From positions 18,180 to 82,179 of the forward strand of contig NZ_BCNQ01000005.1 of assembly GCF_001515525.1 (NCBI RefSeq): DNA of 64,000 nt, given 5' to 3'. Source of the stretch: Piscicoccus intestinalis NBRC 104926 (GTDB taxonomy: Bacteria > Actinomycetota > Actinomycetes > Actinomycetales > Dermatophilaceae). The notes below the pieces were generated by a model. That model was not told the DNA's origin and did no database searches. It saw only the letters and a list, made by a program, of their open reading frames with translations. Position numbers and translations under genes: made by a program. Positions 44,211 through 53,710 of the stretch are shown in pieces; within the stretch, counting starts at the first letter, position 1; each line of letters opens with the position of its first letter.

Positions 44211-44960
44211 CTACGCCCTCACGAATTCGCTCGAAAAACTGCCGGACTGGTATGCCTCCATGCCGACTTCCTCGTCGGGAGGGCCGGTGGCGATGAGCTT
44301 GCTCACGGCGTCGCGGTCGCTGCCGACCAGGACGGGGAAGGTGCCGGTGAGGGCCTCGATGGCGGCCAGGTAGGCGGAGCTGCGGTCGGCGAGCGAGATG
44401 CGCAGCAGCTCGATGCCAGCCCGGTGGTCCAGGAGCAGCACGCGGCCGACGGCGGGGTCGACGGTGGCGGTGAACTCCAGCAGCACGCACAGGTGGTCGG
44501 GCAGTTCGTCCTCGGAGAGGTCGACACCACTGGCCTGATACGCCTGCTTGATGTCGAGCAGCGCCATGCCGCGCTTACGAGTGTCGCCGTAGCCGTAGTA
44601 GCTCAGGTGCAGGCAGCAGCGGCGGCGCAGGTCGAAGGTCTCGACGTACTCCCGTTCGAGGGCCTCCAGCGGGGTGTGCTGGAGCCGGTCGAGCAGCGGC
44701 AGGAGGGTGCGCGCCGACTTCACGCCGTGGCCGGCGGCGCCGTCGACCGCCTCGCGCAGCAGCGGGAGCCGGTCCTGCAGCTGCCGGGTCGGGTAGTCGA
44801 GCACGAGCGAGAGCACCTGGTACAACTGCCGGGTCGCGTCGTCGACGTGCACGCCGGCGGCGCGTTCGTGGGCCGGCCGGCGGGCGGGCGCCGAGCCCGC
44901 GGCGTCCTTCGGCTGCGCGGACTTGGGAGGCCGGCGCAGCAGAGTCAGCGGGATCCTCAT
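44211..44960 (-). CDS. narJ: Nitrate reductase assembly chaperone NarJ
   Basis: Cytoplasmic chaperone that helps insert the molybdenum cofactor into NarG and coordinates membrane attachment; it is not part of the final enzyme. The TorD/NarJ-type helical core is visible: LYQVLSLVLDYPTRQLQDRLPLLREAV, LEREYVETFDLRRRCCLHLSYYGYGDTRKRG and ELPDHLCVLLEFTATVDP. 249 residues, normal size, with an extra basic N-terminus (RIPLTLLRRPPKSAQPKD). The start overlaps the narH stop by four bases. Confidence 0.94.
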   Translation of the reverse strand: MRIPLTLLRRPPKSAQPKDAAGSAPARRPAHERAAGVHVDDATRQLYQVLSLVLDYPTRQLQDRLPLLREAVDGAAGHGVKSARTLLPLLDRLQHTPLEALEREYVETFDLRRRCCLHLSYYGYGDTRKRGMALLDIKQAYQASGVDLSEDELPDHLCVLLEFTATVDPAVGRVLLLDHRAGIELLRISLADRSSAYLAAIEALTGTFPVLVGSDRDAVSKLIATGPPDEEVGMEAYQSGSFSSEFVRA

Positions 44961-46543
44961 TGGGTCAGGCCTCCCTCGCGGTCGGCGGGCGTACCCATCG
45001 CGTCGGACTCCTGACGGCGCTTGGTCTCCGCGAACGTCTGGATGGCCACCGGCACGGGGCCGCCGCGGCCGGAGTCCTGGCCGAACGGGCTGCCTCCGCC
45101 GTATTCGGAGACGGCGCAGTCGGTGGCGAGTTCCTCGAGGCGGTGGGCGTCTTCGGCGTGGGCGGTGGGGATGACGTAGCGCTCGTCGTACTTGGCGATG
45201 GCCAGGAGGCGGTACATGTCGTACATCTCCTCCTCCTCCATGCCGACGGCGGCGGGGATCTCGCCGCGGGGGTCGCGACCGAGGTTGATGTCGCGCATGT
45301 ACGAGCGCATCGCCGCGAGCTTCTTCAGCACGCCCTCGACGACGGCCACGTCACCGGCGGTGAACAACTCGGCCAGGTAGCTGGTGGGAATGCGCAGGCT
45401 GTCGATGGCGGCGAACAGCACGTCGCTGTCTTCACCGTCGACACCGGTCTTGGTGACCTCGTCGACGATCGGGCTCAGCGGCGGGATGTACCAGACCATC
45501 GGCATCGTGCGGTACTCCGGGTGCAGCGGCAGCGCCACCTCGTACTTGTTGATGAGCGCCCACACCGGAGACCGTCGGGCCGCCTCCAGCCAGTCCTCCG
45601 GGATGCCGGCGGCGACGGCCGCGCGCTGCACCTCGACGTCGTCGGGGTCGAGGAAGCACTCGCGCTGCGCCTGGTAGAGCGCCTTGTCGTCGGGGTTGGC
45701 GGCGGCTTCCGCGACCTTGTCGGCGTCGTAGAGCACCAGGCCGATGTAGCGCAGCCGGCCCACGCAGGTCTCGGAGCAGACCGTGGGGATGCCGACCTCG
45801 ACGCGCGGGAAGCAGAACGTGCACTTCTCGGCCTTGCCGGTGCGGTGGTTGAAGTAGACCTTCTTGTACGGGCAGCCGGTGATGCACTGCCGCCAGCCGC
45901 GGCACGCGTCCTGGTCGACGAGCACGATGCCGTCCTCGGTGCGCTTGTAGATCGCGCCGCTGGGGCAGCTGGCCGCGCACGCCGGGTTGAGGCAGTGCTC
46001 GCAGATGCGGGGCAGGTAGAACATGAACGTCTTCTCGAACTCGAGCTTGACGTCCTCGTTGACCTTGCGCAGGATCGGGTCGCTGCGCGTGAGGTTGGGC
46101 GAGCCGCCGAGGTTGTCGTCCCAGTTCGCCGACCACGAGATGTTCATCGGCTTGCCGGAGATCAGCGAGTACGGACGCGCGACCGGGGTGTGTTCGCCGA
46201 GCGGCGCGCTGATGAGCGTGTCGTAGTCGTACGTCCACGGCTCGTAGTAGTCCTCGATGCCGGGCAGCACGGGGTTGGCGAAGATCTGCAGCAGCTTCTT
46301 GATGCGCCCGCCGGCCTTGAGTTCGAGCTTGCCGTTCTTGACGATCCAGCCGCCCTTCCAGCGCTCCTGGTCTTCGTAGGTGCGCGGGTAGCCCTGGCCG
46401 GGCCGGGTCTCGACGTTGTTCCACCACACGTACTCGGTGCCGGTGCGGTTGGTCCACGCCTGCTTGCACGTGACCGAACAGGTGTGACACCCGATGCACT
46501 TGTCGAGGTTCATCACCATCGCCATCTGGGCCATGACACGCAT
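44957..46543 (-). CDS. narH: Respiratory nitrate reductase beta subunit NarH
   Basis: Iron-sulfur electron-transfer subunit, 528 residues, bound to NarG on the inner face of the membrane. Ferredoxin-type Cys groups are visible: MNLDKCIGCHTCSVTCKQAW, ICEHCLNPACAASCPSGAIYKR, DACRGWRQCITGCPYKKVYFN and AEKCTFCFPR. The Trp in CRGWRQC replaces a Cys, as expected for the single [3Fe-4S] cluster of NarH. Overlaps narJ by four bases and follows narG by 52 bases. Confidence 0.97.
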   Translation of the reverse strand: MRVMAQMAMVMNLDKCIGCHTCSVTCKQAWTNRTGTEYVWWNNVETRPGQGYPRTYEDQERWKGGWIVKNGKLELKAGGRIKKLLQIFANPVLPGIEDYYEPWTYDYDTLISAPLGEHTPVARPYSLISGKPMNISWSANWDDNLGGSPNLTRSDPILRKVNEDVKLEFEKTFMFYLPRICEHCLNPACAASCPSGAIYKRTEDGIVLVDQDACRGWRQCITGCPYKKVYFNHRTGKAEKCTFCFPRVEVGIPTVCSETCVGRLRYIGLVLYDADKVAEAAANPDDKALYQAQRECFLDPDDVEVQRAAVAAGIPEDWLEAARRSPVWALINKYEVALPLHPEYRTMPMVWYIPPLSPIVDEVTKTGVDGEDSDVLFAAIDSLRIPTSYLAELFTAGDVAVVEGVLKKLAAMRSYMRDINLGRDPRGEIPAAVGMEEEEMYDMYRLLAIAKYDERYVIPTAHAEDAHRLEELATDCAVSEYGGGSPFGQDSGRGGPVPVAIQTFAETKRRQESDAMGTPADREGGLTQ

Positions 46544-46595
46544 CAGAGCTCTCCTGCCTTCGCCTGCCGGTGCTGGTTGCTGCTCGTCGCGTTCA

Positions 46596-49500
46596 TCAGT
46601 ACGTCACGTCCTGCGAACGGCGCCGGATCACGGTGACCTCGTCGCGGTTGTTGCCGGTCGGGCCGTAGTAGTTGAAGGCCCAGCTGATCTGGGCGTACCC
46701 GCCGGCCACGTGCGAGGGCTTGAACATCACCCGGGTGATCGAGTTGTGGATGCCGCCGCGCTTGCCGGATGCCTCGGCGATCGGCACGTCGATCGTGCGG
46801 TCCTGGGCGTGGTGCATGTACACCAGTCCCTCGGGCATGCGCGAGGAGACGATCGCACGGGCGGCGACGACGCCGTTGCGGTTGACCGCCTCGATCCAGT
46901 CGTTGTCGGCGATGCCGCACTTCGCGGCGTCCTGCACGCTCATCCAGATGACCTGGCCGCCGCGCGCGAGGCTGAGCATGAGCAGGTTGTCCTGGTACTC
47001 CGAGTGGATCGACCACTTGTTGTGCGGCGTGAGGTAGCGCACGGTGATGCCGACCCCGTCGGCGCCCGGCTGGCCGATGCCCGGCTCGCCGTACAAGGCG
47101 GTGAGGTTCAGCGGCGGCCGGAACACCGGGAGCGCCTCGCCGATCTCTTGCAGCCAGTCGTGGTCGATGTAGAACTGCGGCCGGCCGGTGAGCGTGTGCC
47201 ACGGCTTGAGCCGCTCGACGTTGACGACGAAGGCGCTGTAGCGCCGGCCGCCGTGCTCGGAGCCGGACCACTCCGGGGAGGTGATGACCGGCTGCGGCCG
47301 TTCCTGAGTGTCGCGGAACGTGATGAGGTGCCCGGCCTCGCCCTCGGACAGGTCGGTGAAGTGCTTGCCGGTGCGGGCCTCGACCTGCTTCCAGCCCTCG
47401 GTCGCCAGCCGGCCGTTGGTGGTGCCGGACAGGTGCAGGATCGCGTCGCCCATGTCGCGGTCGCGGGCCAGCGAGGGCCGCCCGGCTCCGGCGCCGCCCC
47501 GCACGGTGCCGTTGTGGTGGCGCAGCTTGTCGATCTCCGGAGTCGGGTCGAAAACGACGCCCTTGGTCGGCATGCCGAGCTTCTCGGCCAGCGGCCCGAT
47601 CGCCCCCCACTTCTGCGCGATCGCGGTGTAGTCGCGCTCGATGGGGATCATCTTCGGCATCGTCTTGCCGGGAACGGGCTCGCAGTCGCCGTGGCGCCAG
47701 TCCTTGACGATGCCCCGCGAGTACGCCAGCTGATCGGGGGTGTCGTGCTGCAGCGGCGCGAGGATCATATCGGTGCGGGTTCCCAGGTGCACGCGGGCGA
47801 GTTCGCTGAACTTCTCGGCGAGGGCGCCGAACGTCGCGTAGTCGGTGCGGGTCTGCCACGGCGGGTTGATCGCCGGGTTGAACGCGTGCACGAACGGGTG
47901 CATGTCGGTGGTCGACAGGTCGTGCTTCTCGTACCAGGTGGCCGCGGGCAACACGATGTCGGAGAACAGCGTCGTGCTCGTCATGCGGAAGTCGAGGGTG
48001 AGCACCATGTCGAGCTTGCCCTCGGGCAGGTCGTCGTTCCAGCGCACCTCGCTGCCGCGCTTACCCTCGGGCGCCATCTGCGCGCGCAGCGAGTTGTCGG
48101 CGCCGAGCAGGATCTTGTTGAAGTACTCGTTGCCCTTCGAGCTGGAGCCCAGCAGGTTCGAGCGCCAGATCGTCAGCACCTTGGGGCAGTTGCCCTCGCC
48201 GTCGGGATCCTCGGCGACGAATCGGATGTTGCCGTTCTGCAGTTCGCGCAGCACGTACTCCTGCGGGCTGATGCCCTCGGACTTCGCGGCGTCGCAGTGG
48301 TCGAGGATGTTGCCCGACAGCGTCGGATAGCTCGGCATCCACCCCATCCGGGCGGAGGCGGCGAGCAGGTCGGCCGGCGACTTGCCTTCGAACAGACCGG
48401 TGCCCGTGGCCGAGGAGAGCACGTCGGCGCCGTGGGAGTCGTAGCGCCACTGACCGGTGTGCAGGTAGAAGAACGCCGCGGAGATGTTCTGCCGGGCCGG
48501 GCGCTGCCAGTCGAGAGCGAACGCCATCTGCGCGAATCCCGTTTGCGGGCGCACCTTCTCCTGACCGACGTAGTGGGCCCACCCGCCTCCGTTCTTGCCC
48601 TGGCAGCCGGTGAGCGTGGTCAGCGTGAGGAACGAGCGGTAGATCGTGTCGGAGTGGAACCAGTGGTTGGTACCGGCTCCCATGATGATCATGCAGCGAC
48701 CGCCGGAATCGCGTGCGGTCGTAGCGAATTCGCGGGCGATGCGGATGCACTGCGCGGCGGGGACGCCGGTGAACGACTCCTGCCACTCGGGGGTGCCGAC
48801 CTGGCTCGGGTCGTCGTAGGAGGCGGGCCACGTGCCGGGCATGCCCTCCCGGGCGACGCCGTAGTTGGCGAGCATGAGGTCGTAGACGGTGCAGACCGGC
48901 CGACCCGCCACCTCGCGGACGGGCACGCCGCGCCGCAGCACGGCGCCCTGCCCGCCGGGGGTGTCGAAGCGCGGCAGCTCGACTTCGACGGCGTAGGTCT
49001 GCTCGTCGGAGCCGTCGACGTCCATGACGCTGAGCACGGGGTCGAGGCCCTCCAGGTCGAGGTTCCACTTGCCCTTGCCGGACTCGCCGTAGCGAAAGCC
49101 CATCGAGCCGTTCGGCACGACCGGGCCGCCGTCGGGGGCCATGAGCACGGTCTTGAAGTCGGCGTTCTCGGAGGCCGCGTCCTCGTGCGCCCAGTCGTCG
49201 TGGGTGAGGTCGGAGGCGACGAGGAACTTGCCCGGCACGAAGGCGTCGCCGCGGCGCTCGAGCTGCACGAGGAACGGCAGGTCGCTGAACGTCTTGGTGT
49301 AGTCGATGAACTCCTTCGTCGGCTGCTCGACGAAGAACTCCTTGAGGATCACGTGCCCCATCGCGATCGCCATCGCCGCGTCGGTGCCGGGGTGCACCGC
49401 CACCCACTCGTCGGCGAACTTGGCGTTGTCGGCGAAGTCGGGGCTGACCGAGACGACCTTCGTGCCGCGGTAGCGCACCTCGGCCATGAAGTGCGCGTCG

Positions 49501-50333
49501 GGCGTGCGGGTGACCGGCACGTTCGACCCCCACATCATGAGGTAGGCGGAGTTCCACCAGTCGGCCGACTCCGGCACGTCGGTCTGGTCGCCGAACATCT
49601 GCGGCGAAGCCGGCGGCAGGTCGGCGTACCAGTCGTAGAACGACAGCACGGTTCCGCCGACCAGCGAGTAGAACCGCGTGCCCGCGGCGTAGGAGATCTG
49701 CGACATCGCGGGGATGACCGAGAACCCGGCGAGGCGGTCGGGCCCGTACGTCTTCGTCGTGTAGACGTGGGCCGCGGCCGCGATCTCGACGGCCTCCTCC
49801 CAGGAGGTGCGCACGAGGCCGCCCTTGCCGCGGGCCCGCTTGTACGTGCGGGACTTCTCCGGGTCTTCGACGATGCTCGCCCACGCCTCGACCGGGTCGC
49901 CGTACTGCTCCTTGGCCTCGCGGTACATCGTCAGCAGCACGCCGCGCGCGTACGGGTAGCGCACCCGCGTCGGGCTGTAGGTGTACCAGGAGAAGGCGGC
50001 GCCGCGGGGGCAGCCGCGCGGCTCGTACTCCGGACTGTCGTCACCGGTCGTCGGATAGTCGGTCTGCTGCGCCTCCCACGTGATGATCCCGTCCTTGACG
50101 TAGACCTTCCACGAGCAGGAGCCGGTGCAGTTGACGCCGTGCGTGGAGCGCACCACCTTGTCGTGGCTCCACCGGTCGCGGTAGAAGCTGTCGGCTCCGC
50201 GCCCGCCCTCGTGGGTGATGCTGCGCCCGTCCTGCGAGACCTCGCCCCGCTTGTGGAAGAAGCGCCCCATCCCGAGGACCCCGTCCCCAGAACCGTTGTG
50301 CCCGGAAGCCGGCCGCTGTGCCGTGGTGCTCAC
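46596..50333 (-). CDS. narG: Respiratory nitrate reductase alpha subunit NarG
   Basis: Catalytic Mo-bisMGD subunit of 1245 residues that reduces nitrate to nitrite. The N-terminal [4Fe-4S] site has the His-x3-Cys pattern in HGVNCTGSCSWKVYVKDG. The Mo-ligand region reads SFYDWYADLPPASPQMFGDQTDVPESADWWNSAYLMMWGSNVPVTRTPDAHF. MPEGLVYMHHAQDRT and IHNSITRVMFKPSHVAGGYAQISWAFNYYGPTGNNRDEV close the chain, as in other NarG proteins. GTG start at 50333 behind AAGGAGAC. Needs the MGD cofactor, for which a MobA-like gene occurs at 18.6 kb. Confidence 0.98.
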   Translation of the reverse strand: MSTTAQRPASGHNGSGDGVLGMGRFFHKRGEVSQDGRSITHEGGRGADSFYRDRWSHDKVVRSTHGVNCTGSCSWKVYVKDGIITWEAQQTDYPTTGDDSPEYEPRGCPRGAAFSWYTYSPTRVRYPYARGVLLTMYREAKEQYGDPVEAWASIVEDPEKSRTYKRARGKGGLVRTSWEEAVEIAAAAHVYTTKTYGPDRLAGFSVIPAMSQISYAAGTRFYSLVGGTVLSFYDWYADLPPASPQMFGDQTDVPESADWWNSAYLMMWGSNVPVTRTPDAHFMAEVRYRGTKVVSVSPDFADNAKFADEWVAVHPGTDAAMAIAMGHVILKEFFVEQPTKEFIDYTKTFSDLPFLVQLERRGDAFVPGKFLVASDLTHDDWAHEDAASENADFKTVLMAPDGGPVVPNGSMGFRYGESGKGKWNLDLEGLDPVLSVMDVDGSDEQTYAVEVELPRFDTPGGQGAVLRRGVPVREVAGRPVCTVYDLMLANYGVAREGMPGTWPASYDDPSQVGTPEWQESFTGVPAAQCIRIAREFATTARDSGGRCMIIMGAGTNHWFHSDTIYRSFLTLTTLTGCQGKNGGGWAHYVGQEKVRPQTGFAQMAFALDWQRPARQNISAAFFYLHTGQWRYDSHGADVLSSATGTGLFEGKSPADLLAASARMGWMPSYPTLSGNILDHCDAAKSEGISPQEYVLRELQNGNIRFVAEDPDGEGNCPKVLTIWRSNLLGSSSKGNEYFNKILLGADNSLRAQMAPEGKRGSEVRWNDDLPEGKLDMVLTLDFRMTSTTLFSDIVLPAATWYEKHDLSTTDMHPFVHAFNPAINPPWQTRTDYATFGALAEKFSELARVHLGTRTDMILAPLQHDTPDQLAYSRGIVKDWRHGDCEPVPGKTMPKMIPIERDYTAIAQKWGAIGPLAEKLGMPTKGVVFDPTPEIDKLRHHNGTVRGGAGAGRPSLARDRDMGDAILHLSGTTNGRLATEGWKQVEARTGKHFTDLSEGEAGHLITFRDTQERPQPVITSPEWSGSEHGGRRYSAFVVNVERLKPWHTLTGRPQFYIDHDWLQEIGEALPVFRPPLNLTALYGEPGIGQPGADGVGITVRYLTPHNKWSIHSEYQDNLLMLSLARGGQVIWMSVQDAAKCGIADNDWIEAVNRNGVVAARAIVSSRMPEGLVYMHHAQDRTIDVPIAEASGKRGGIHNSITRVMFKPSHVAGGYAQISWAFNYYGPTGNNRDEVTVIRRRSQDVTY

Positions 50334-50653
50334 CCGTGTCTCCTTCGTCGTCAGGCCATCTGTCGTCGAACGCCGCGAGGCGGGAACCGTCGACGTCCAC
50401 GGGCCCCCGCCGGAAACTGCTCAGGTCAGCGAGCGTGGAGCGACAACGATCGCTCCTATATTTGTTACTTGAAACTTCGGTCTAATACTAGGCAGGCCAC
50501 CGGCCCGGTCGGCCAGGCCGACGGGTAGCAATATGCCCGGCTCGTCCCGGCCAGTGCCGCCGACGTACCGCCTACTGTTACACCGGCCCCACGTCCATGG
50601 GGGGCTAGCTTGACGCCACATCCCACGCCCCACCCACCCGCACAGGAGCGACG
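50334..50653. promoter_or_regulatory. Divergent narG/narK promoter region
   Basis: 320 bases without a gene. An AT-rich patch at 50452-50490 stands out in the GC-rich setting. On the plus strand TTTGTT and TAATAC (50483-50488) are spaced 16 bases apart and could drive narK. On the minus strand TAGACC and TATAGG, 18 bases apart, could drive narG. No clear FNR-type TTGAT-4-ATCAA site was found. Confidence 0.45.
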
Positions 50654-51889
50654 ATGAGCAGTCCCGGCCACCCGACCGACACCGGCGCGAAGTCGCCGGG
50701 CAACCCGTGGCTCATGCTCGGTCTGGCCACCCTCGGCTTCGCGCTGAACTTCTGGGCCTGGGCGCTGCTGAGCCCGCTCGGCCCGCTGTTCCGCGCGGAC
50801 AAGACGCTGGGTGAGCTCTCCGAGTTCCAGGTCTCCCTCATGGTCGCGGTGCCGGTGATCGTCGGCTCGCTCGGGCGCATCCCCGTCGGCGCGCTCACCG
50901 ACCGCTACGGCGGCCGCATCATGTTCCCGCTGGTCTCGGCGATCACGATCGTGCCGGTGCTCTTCCTCGGCTTCATCGGCATCCACTCCTACGTGCTGAT
51001 CCTCATCGGGGGCTTCTTCCTCGGCATCGGAGGCACCGCGTTCGCGGTCGGCGTGCCGTTCGTCAACGCGTGGTTCCCGCCGCAGAAGCGCGGACTGGTG
51101 GTCGGCATCTTCGGTGTCGGCATGGGTGGCACGGCGATCAGCGCGCTGACCACGGTGCCGCTGTTCAAGCAGGGTCAGCTGCTGCCGTTCCTCATCACCG
51201 CCGCCGCGCTCGGCGCGTTCACCGTCATCTCCTGGCTACTCATGCGCGATGCGCCCGGCCGGACCCAGGCCCCCGGCACCCTCATGAGCCGGCTCGCCGC
51301 CACGAGCAAGCTGCCGATCACGTGGCAGGCCTGCATCCTGTACGCCGTCTCCTTCGGTGGCTACGTGGCCTTCTCCGTGTACCTGCCCGCCTACCTGCGC
51401 ACCGCGCACGGCCTGGAGACGGCCGACGCCGCCAACCGCATGGCCGGCTTCGTGGTCATCGCGGTGCTCATGCGGCCGGTCGGCGGCTGGCTGGCCGACA
51501 AGTTCGGCGCCGTGCCCGTGCTCGGCATGGTGTTCTCGCACGTCGCCGTCTGCGCGGCGATCGCCGCGGCCTCCCCCGCCCTGGAGGCGGGCGGAACGAT
51601 CGCCTTCCTCGTGCTGGCCGCCGCCCTCGGCGCCGGTAGCGGCGCCACATTCGCACTCATCGCGCAGGCCACCGAGCCGAGCCGGGTCGGCGGCGTGACC
51701 GGTCTGGTCGGCGCGGCCGGCGGCCTCGGCGGGTTCGTGCCGCCGCTCATCATGGGCGCCGTCTACGGCAACACCGGCTCCTACGCCATCGGATTGTGGA
51801 TGCTCGCGGCCACCGCCGCCCTGACCCTGCTGCTGACGTTCACCATCGTCAACCGCACCGTGCTCACGATGGAGGCGCAGAAGGCCTGA
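50654..51889 (+). CDS. narK: Nitrate/nitrite MFS transporter NarK
   Basis: Twelve-helix transporter of 411 residues that imports nitrate and/or exports nitrite. The nitrate-porter signatures are clear: FALNFWAWALLSPLGPLFR, GRIPVGALTDRYGGR, GGFFLGIGGTAFAVGVPFVNAWFPPQKRGLVVGIFGVGMGGTAI and GATFALIAQATEPSRVGGVTGLVGAAGGLGGFVPPL. Divergent from narGHJI, so the two transcripts probably share control. AGGAGCGACG sits before ATG 50654. A terminator hairpin follows. Confidence 0.96.
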   Translation: MSSPGHPTDTGAKSPGNPWLMLGLATLGFALNFWAWALLSPLGPLFRADKTLGELSEFQVSLMVAVPVIVGSLGRIPVGALTDRYGGRIMFPLVSAITIVPVLFLGFIGIHSYVLILIGGFFLGIGGTAFAVGVPFVNAWFPPQKRGLVVGIFGVGMGGTAISALTTVPLFKQGQLLPFLITAAALGAFTVISWLLMRDAPGRTQAPGTLMSRLAATSKLPITWQACILYAVSFGGYVAFSVYLPAYLRTAHGLETADAANRMAGFVVIAVLMRPVGGWLADKFGAVPVLGMVFSHVAVCAAIAAASPALEAGGTIAFLVLAAALGAGSGATFALIAQATEPSRVGGVTGLVGAAGGLGGFVPPLIMGAVYGNTGSYAIGLWMLAATAALTLLLTFTIVNRTVLTMEAQKA

Positions 51890-51940
51890 CCCCTCGGCGG
51901 GAGGTCGCGGGCGCGACCGCACCGCCGGATGACGCCCAGG

Positions 51941-51970
51941 GGCCGCCCCGCGCAGTGTGCCGGGGCGGCC
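51941..51970 (+). terminator. Terminator hairpin after narK
   Basis: Perfect 10-base arms (GGCCGCCCCG) around a 10-base loop, 51 bases past the narK stop. Confidence 0.7.
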
Positions 51971-52015
51971 TCCGCGCGTGTCGACAGCATCGGCTCGGGC
52001 TGAGAGAGTTCAAGA

Positions 52016-52882
52016 ATGTCCACCTCGTCCTTCTCTTCGGTCTCCGACTCCCCCACCGGGTCGCTGTCGGTGATCCGGCCGCTGGCCGGAGCCGGAGGCC
52101 GGCGTCACGACACCGCCCGCGGCGGGCCCGCCGGGGAGCCGGCCACCGGGTCGGTCACCACGGTCTCCGAACGCACCCACACGGTCGCGATGCTCTATCC
52201 GGGGCACGGCGCGCAGGACGAATACGCCTGGCTCGCAGAGCAGCTCGACGGCGTCAACCTGCCCGTCGAGCACACCTGGCGGGGGCCCACCCTGCACGAC
52301 GTCGAGTCGCTGCTCGCGCTGGGCACCAAGGAGCGGCTGGCGCCGGCGGCGCTGCGCGCGGCGCGGATCCACGGGGCCGACGCGGTGATGTGGGCCTGCA
52401 CGTCGGGCAGCTTCGTCTACGGCACGGCCGGCGTCCAGCGGCAGGCGCGGTGGATCGCCGATGCCGCGCGAGTGCCCGCCTCGTCGACGAGCATCGCCTT
52501 CGTCGAGGCCTTGCGGGCCCTGCGGGTGACGAGGATCGCGGTGGCGGCGACCTACCCGCCGGCCGTCACCGGGCACTTCGTGCACCTGCTCACCGACGAG
52601 GGCTTCTCGGTCGCCTCGTGCTGCAGCCGGCCTCGCATCGGCGAGCACGCGGACGCCCTGAGCGCCGAGCAGGTGCGCGACCTCATCGGAGACCGGTTTC
52701 CCGCCGACGTGCAGGCCGTCGTCGTGCCGGACACCGCGCTGCACACCCTGCGGCTCATCGACGATCTGGAGCGCGGTCTCGACAAGATCGTGCTCACGGC
52801 CAATCAGGTGACCGCGTGGTACGGGCTGCGGCTGGCCGGCTGGCACGGCCGAGTCGAGGGGTTGGGTCGGCTGTTCCTCTGA
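52016..52882 (+). CDS. Aspartate/glutamate racemase-fold enzyme (maleate isomerase/decarboxylase-like)
   Basis: 288 residues. The core (TVAMLYPGHGAQDEYAWLAEQL, GADAVMWACTSGSFVYG, TSIAFVEALRALRVTRIAVAATYPP) matches the maleate cis-trans isomerase and arylmalonate decarboxylase group. The first catalytic Cys is in WACTSGS. At the place of the second catalytic Cys the sequence reads VVVPDTALHTL, so the usual Cys is missing. A two-Cys racemase reaction is therefore unlikely and a one-Cys reaction or a lost activity is possible. About 50 N-terminal residues are disordered-looking; a later start is possible. Confidence 0.78.
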   Translation: MSTSSFSSVSDSPTGSLSVIRPLAGAGGRRHDTARGGPAGEPATGSVTTVSERTHTVAMLYPGHGAQDEYAWLAEQLDGVNLPVEHTWRGPTLHDVESLLALGTKERLAPAALRAARIHGADAVMWACTSGSFVYGTAGVQRQARWIADAARVPASSTSIAFVEALRALRVTRIAVAATYPPAVTGHFVHLLTDEGFSVASCCSRPRIGEHADALSAEQVRDLIGDRFPADVQAVVVPDTALHTLRLIDDLERGLDKIVLTANQVTAWYGLRLAGWHGRVEGLGRLFL

Positions 52883-52890
52883 CCGGTGCC

Positions 52891-52930
52891 GGTGGACTCA
52901 GATGGGCTCAGATGGGCTCAGGTGGGCTCA
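52891..52930. repeat. 10-bp tandem repeat (GATGGGCTCA), four copies
   Basis: Four near-identical 10-base units overlap the 3' end of the next minus-strand gene by three bases. Confidence 0.8.
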
Positions 52931-53425
52931 GACCCAGATGACGGTGGGGTCGACCCGCAGGTCGCGGCCCACGAGGTAGGCGAGCGCGAGGTCGAAGATG
53001 TCGTCGGACATGGGGTTTCCGTCGACGCACATCTCGTAGTCGGTGAACAAAGACTCGACGTACGGCACCGTCACCGGGCCGGTGAGGGCGCCGGTGCGAC
53101 GGTCGCAGATGAGCTGCCAGGCAAGAAAGCTGGCCGGAGCCGGTTCGGTCGCTTCGGTCGGCTCGGTCGGCTCGGTCGGCTCGGTCGGCTCGGTCGGCTC
53201 GGTCGGCCCGTTCAGCTCGTTCGGCTCGGCGCCAGGCTTCCCGGGGGCGGTGTCGCGGCCGAAGCGTTCGCCGGTGACGACCTCGAGCAGTTCGCGATCG
53301 GACTCGGTGAGAACGCGCAGATCGTCCGGCGCGGCGGGCATCCATCGCACGTCGCCGGTGACGAAACGACCCGTCTCGGCCGCTGCCGCGTGCAGCAGCA
53401 GCGAAAGGTCGAATGTGCTGGTCAT
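52928..53425 (-). CDS. Unknown protein with Pro-Thr-Glu repeat
   Basis: 165 residues of no recognised family. The N-terminal half (STFDLSLLLHAAAAETGRFVTGDVRWMPAAPDDLRVLTESDRELLEVVTGERF) and C-terminal half (AWQLICDRRTGALTGPVTVPYVESLFTDYEMCVDGNPMSDDIFDLALAYLVGRDLRVDP) are joined by a PTE repeat encoded by 9-bp units (TCGGTCGGC on the plus strand, about 53142-53206). There is no signal peptide or membrane helix. GGAGGTGA is ideally placed before the ATG at 53425, so it is a real gene. The repeat length is likely to vary between strains. Confidence 0.78.
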   Translation of the reverse strand: MTSTFDLSLLLHAAAAETGRFVTGDVRWMPAAPDDLRVLTESDRELLEVVTGERFGRDTAPGKPGAEPNELNGPTEPTEPTEPTEPTEPTEATEPAPASFLAWQLICDRRTGALTGPVTVPYVESLFTDYEMCVDGNPMSDDIFDLALAYLVGRDLRVDPTVIWV

Positions 53426-53540
53426 CGTGTCACCTCCTGCCTGCTGGTACTGCTGGGCGTTGCCTCCTCTTCGGCATCCGGGGCGCCGCACTGAGCACTC
53501 TCGTGCCTGCGAGTCCGTATGCGCTACAACACATTTGCCG

Positions 53541-53558
53541 TACCGACCGGGGTCGGTA
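53541..53558. promoter_or_regulatory. TACCGACC-2-GGTCGGTA inverted repeat upstream of the unknown gene
   Basis: A perfect 8-base inverted repeat lies in the 285-base gap before the unknown protein gene (53425). It could be an operator or a terminator for the glycosyltransferase transcript that ends at 53711. The rest of the gap shows nothing clear. Confidence 0.4.
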
Positions 53559-53710
53559 GCGGCGGTAGACACCCCCCGAACGACGAACGATGCCCACGTC
53601 AGACCCCCCGCGTGGAACCACCGTTCGAGCGCGACGCTACCGGTTTCGAGGGCGGCCACCACAACTTGGTTCCCGCGAGTCGTTCTCGTGTCGAGACGGC
53701 CATGTATACA

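Noticed and set aside
50452..50490. FNR/ANR-type site in the narG-narK gap
   Set aside because: No TTGAT-4-ATCAA-like dyad could be found; only AT-rich promoter-like sequence.
46494..50528. A 1344-codon open frame on the plus strand antisense to narGH
   Set aside because: It is full of Val/Arg/Gly/His from GC-biased third positions and has no domains, whereas the opposite strand encodes clear NarG and NarH.
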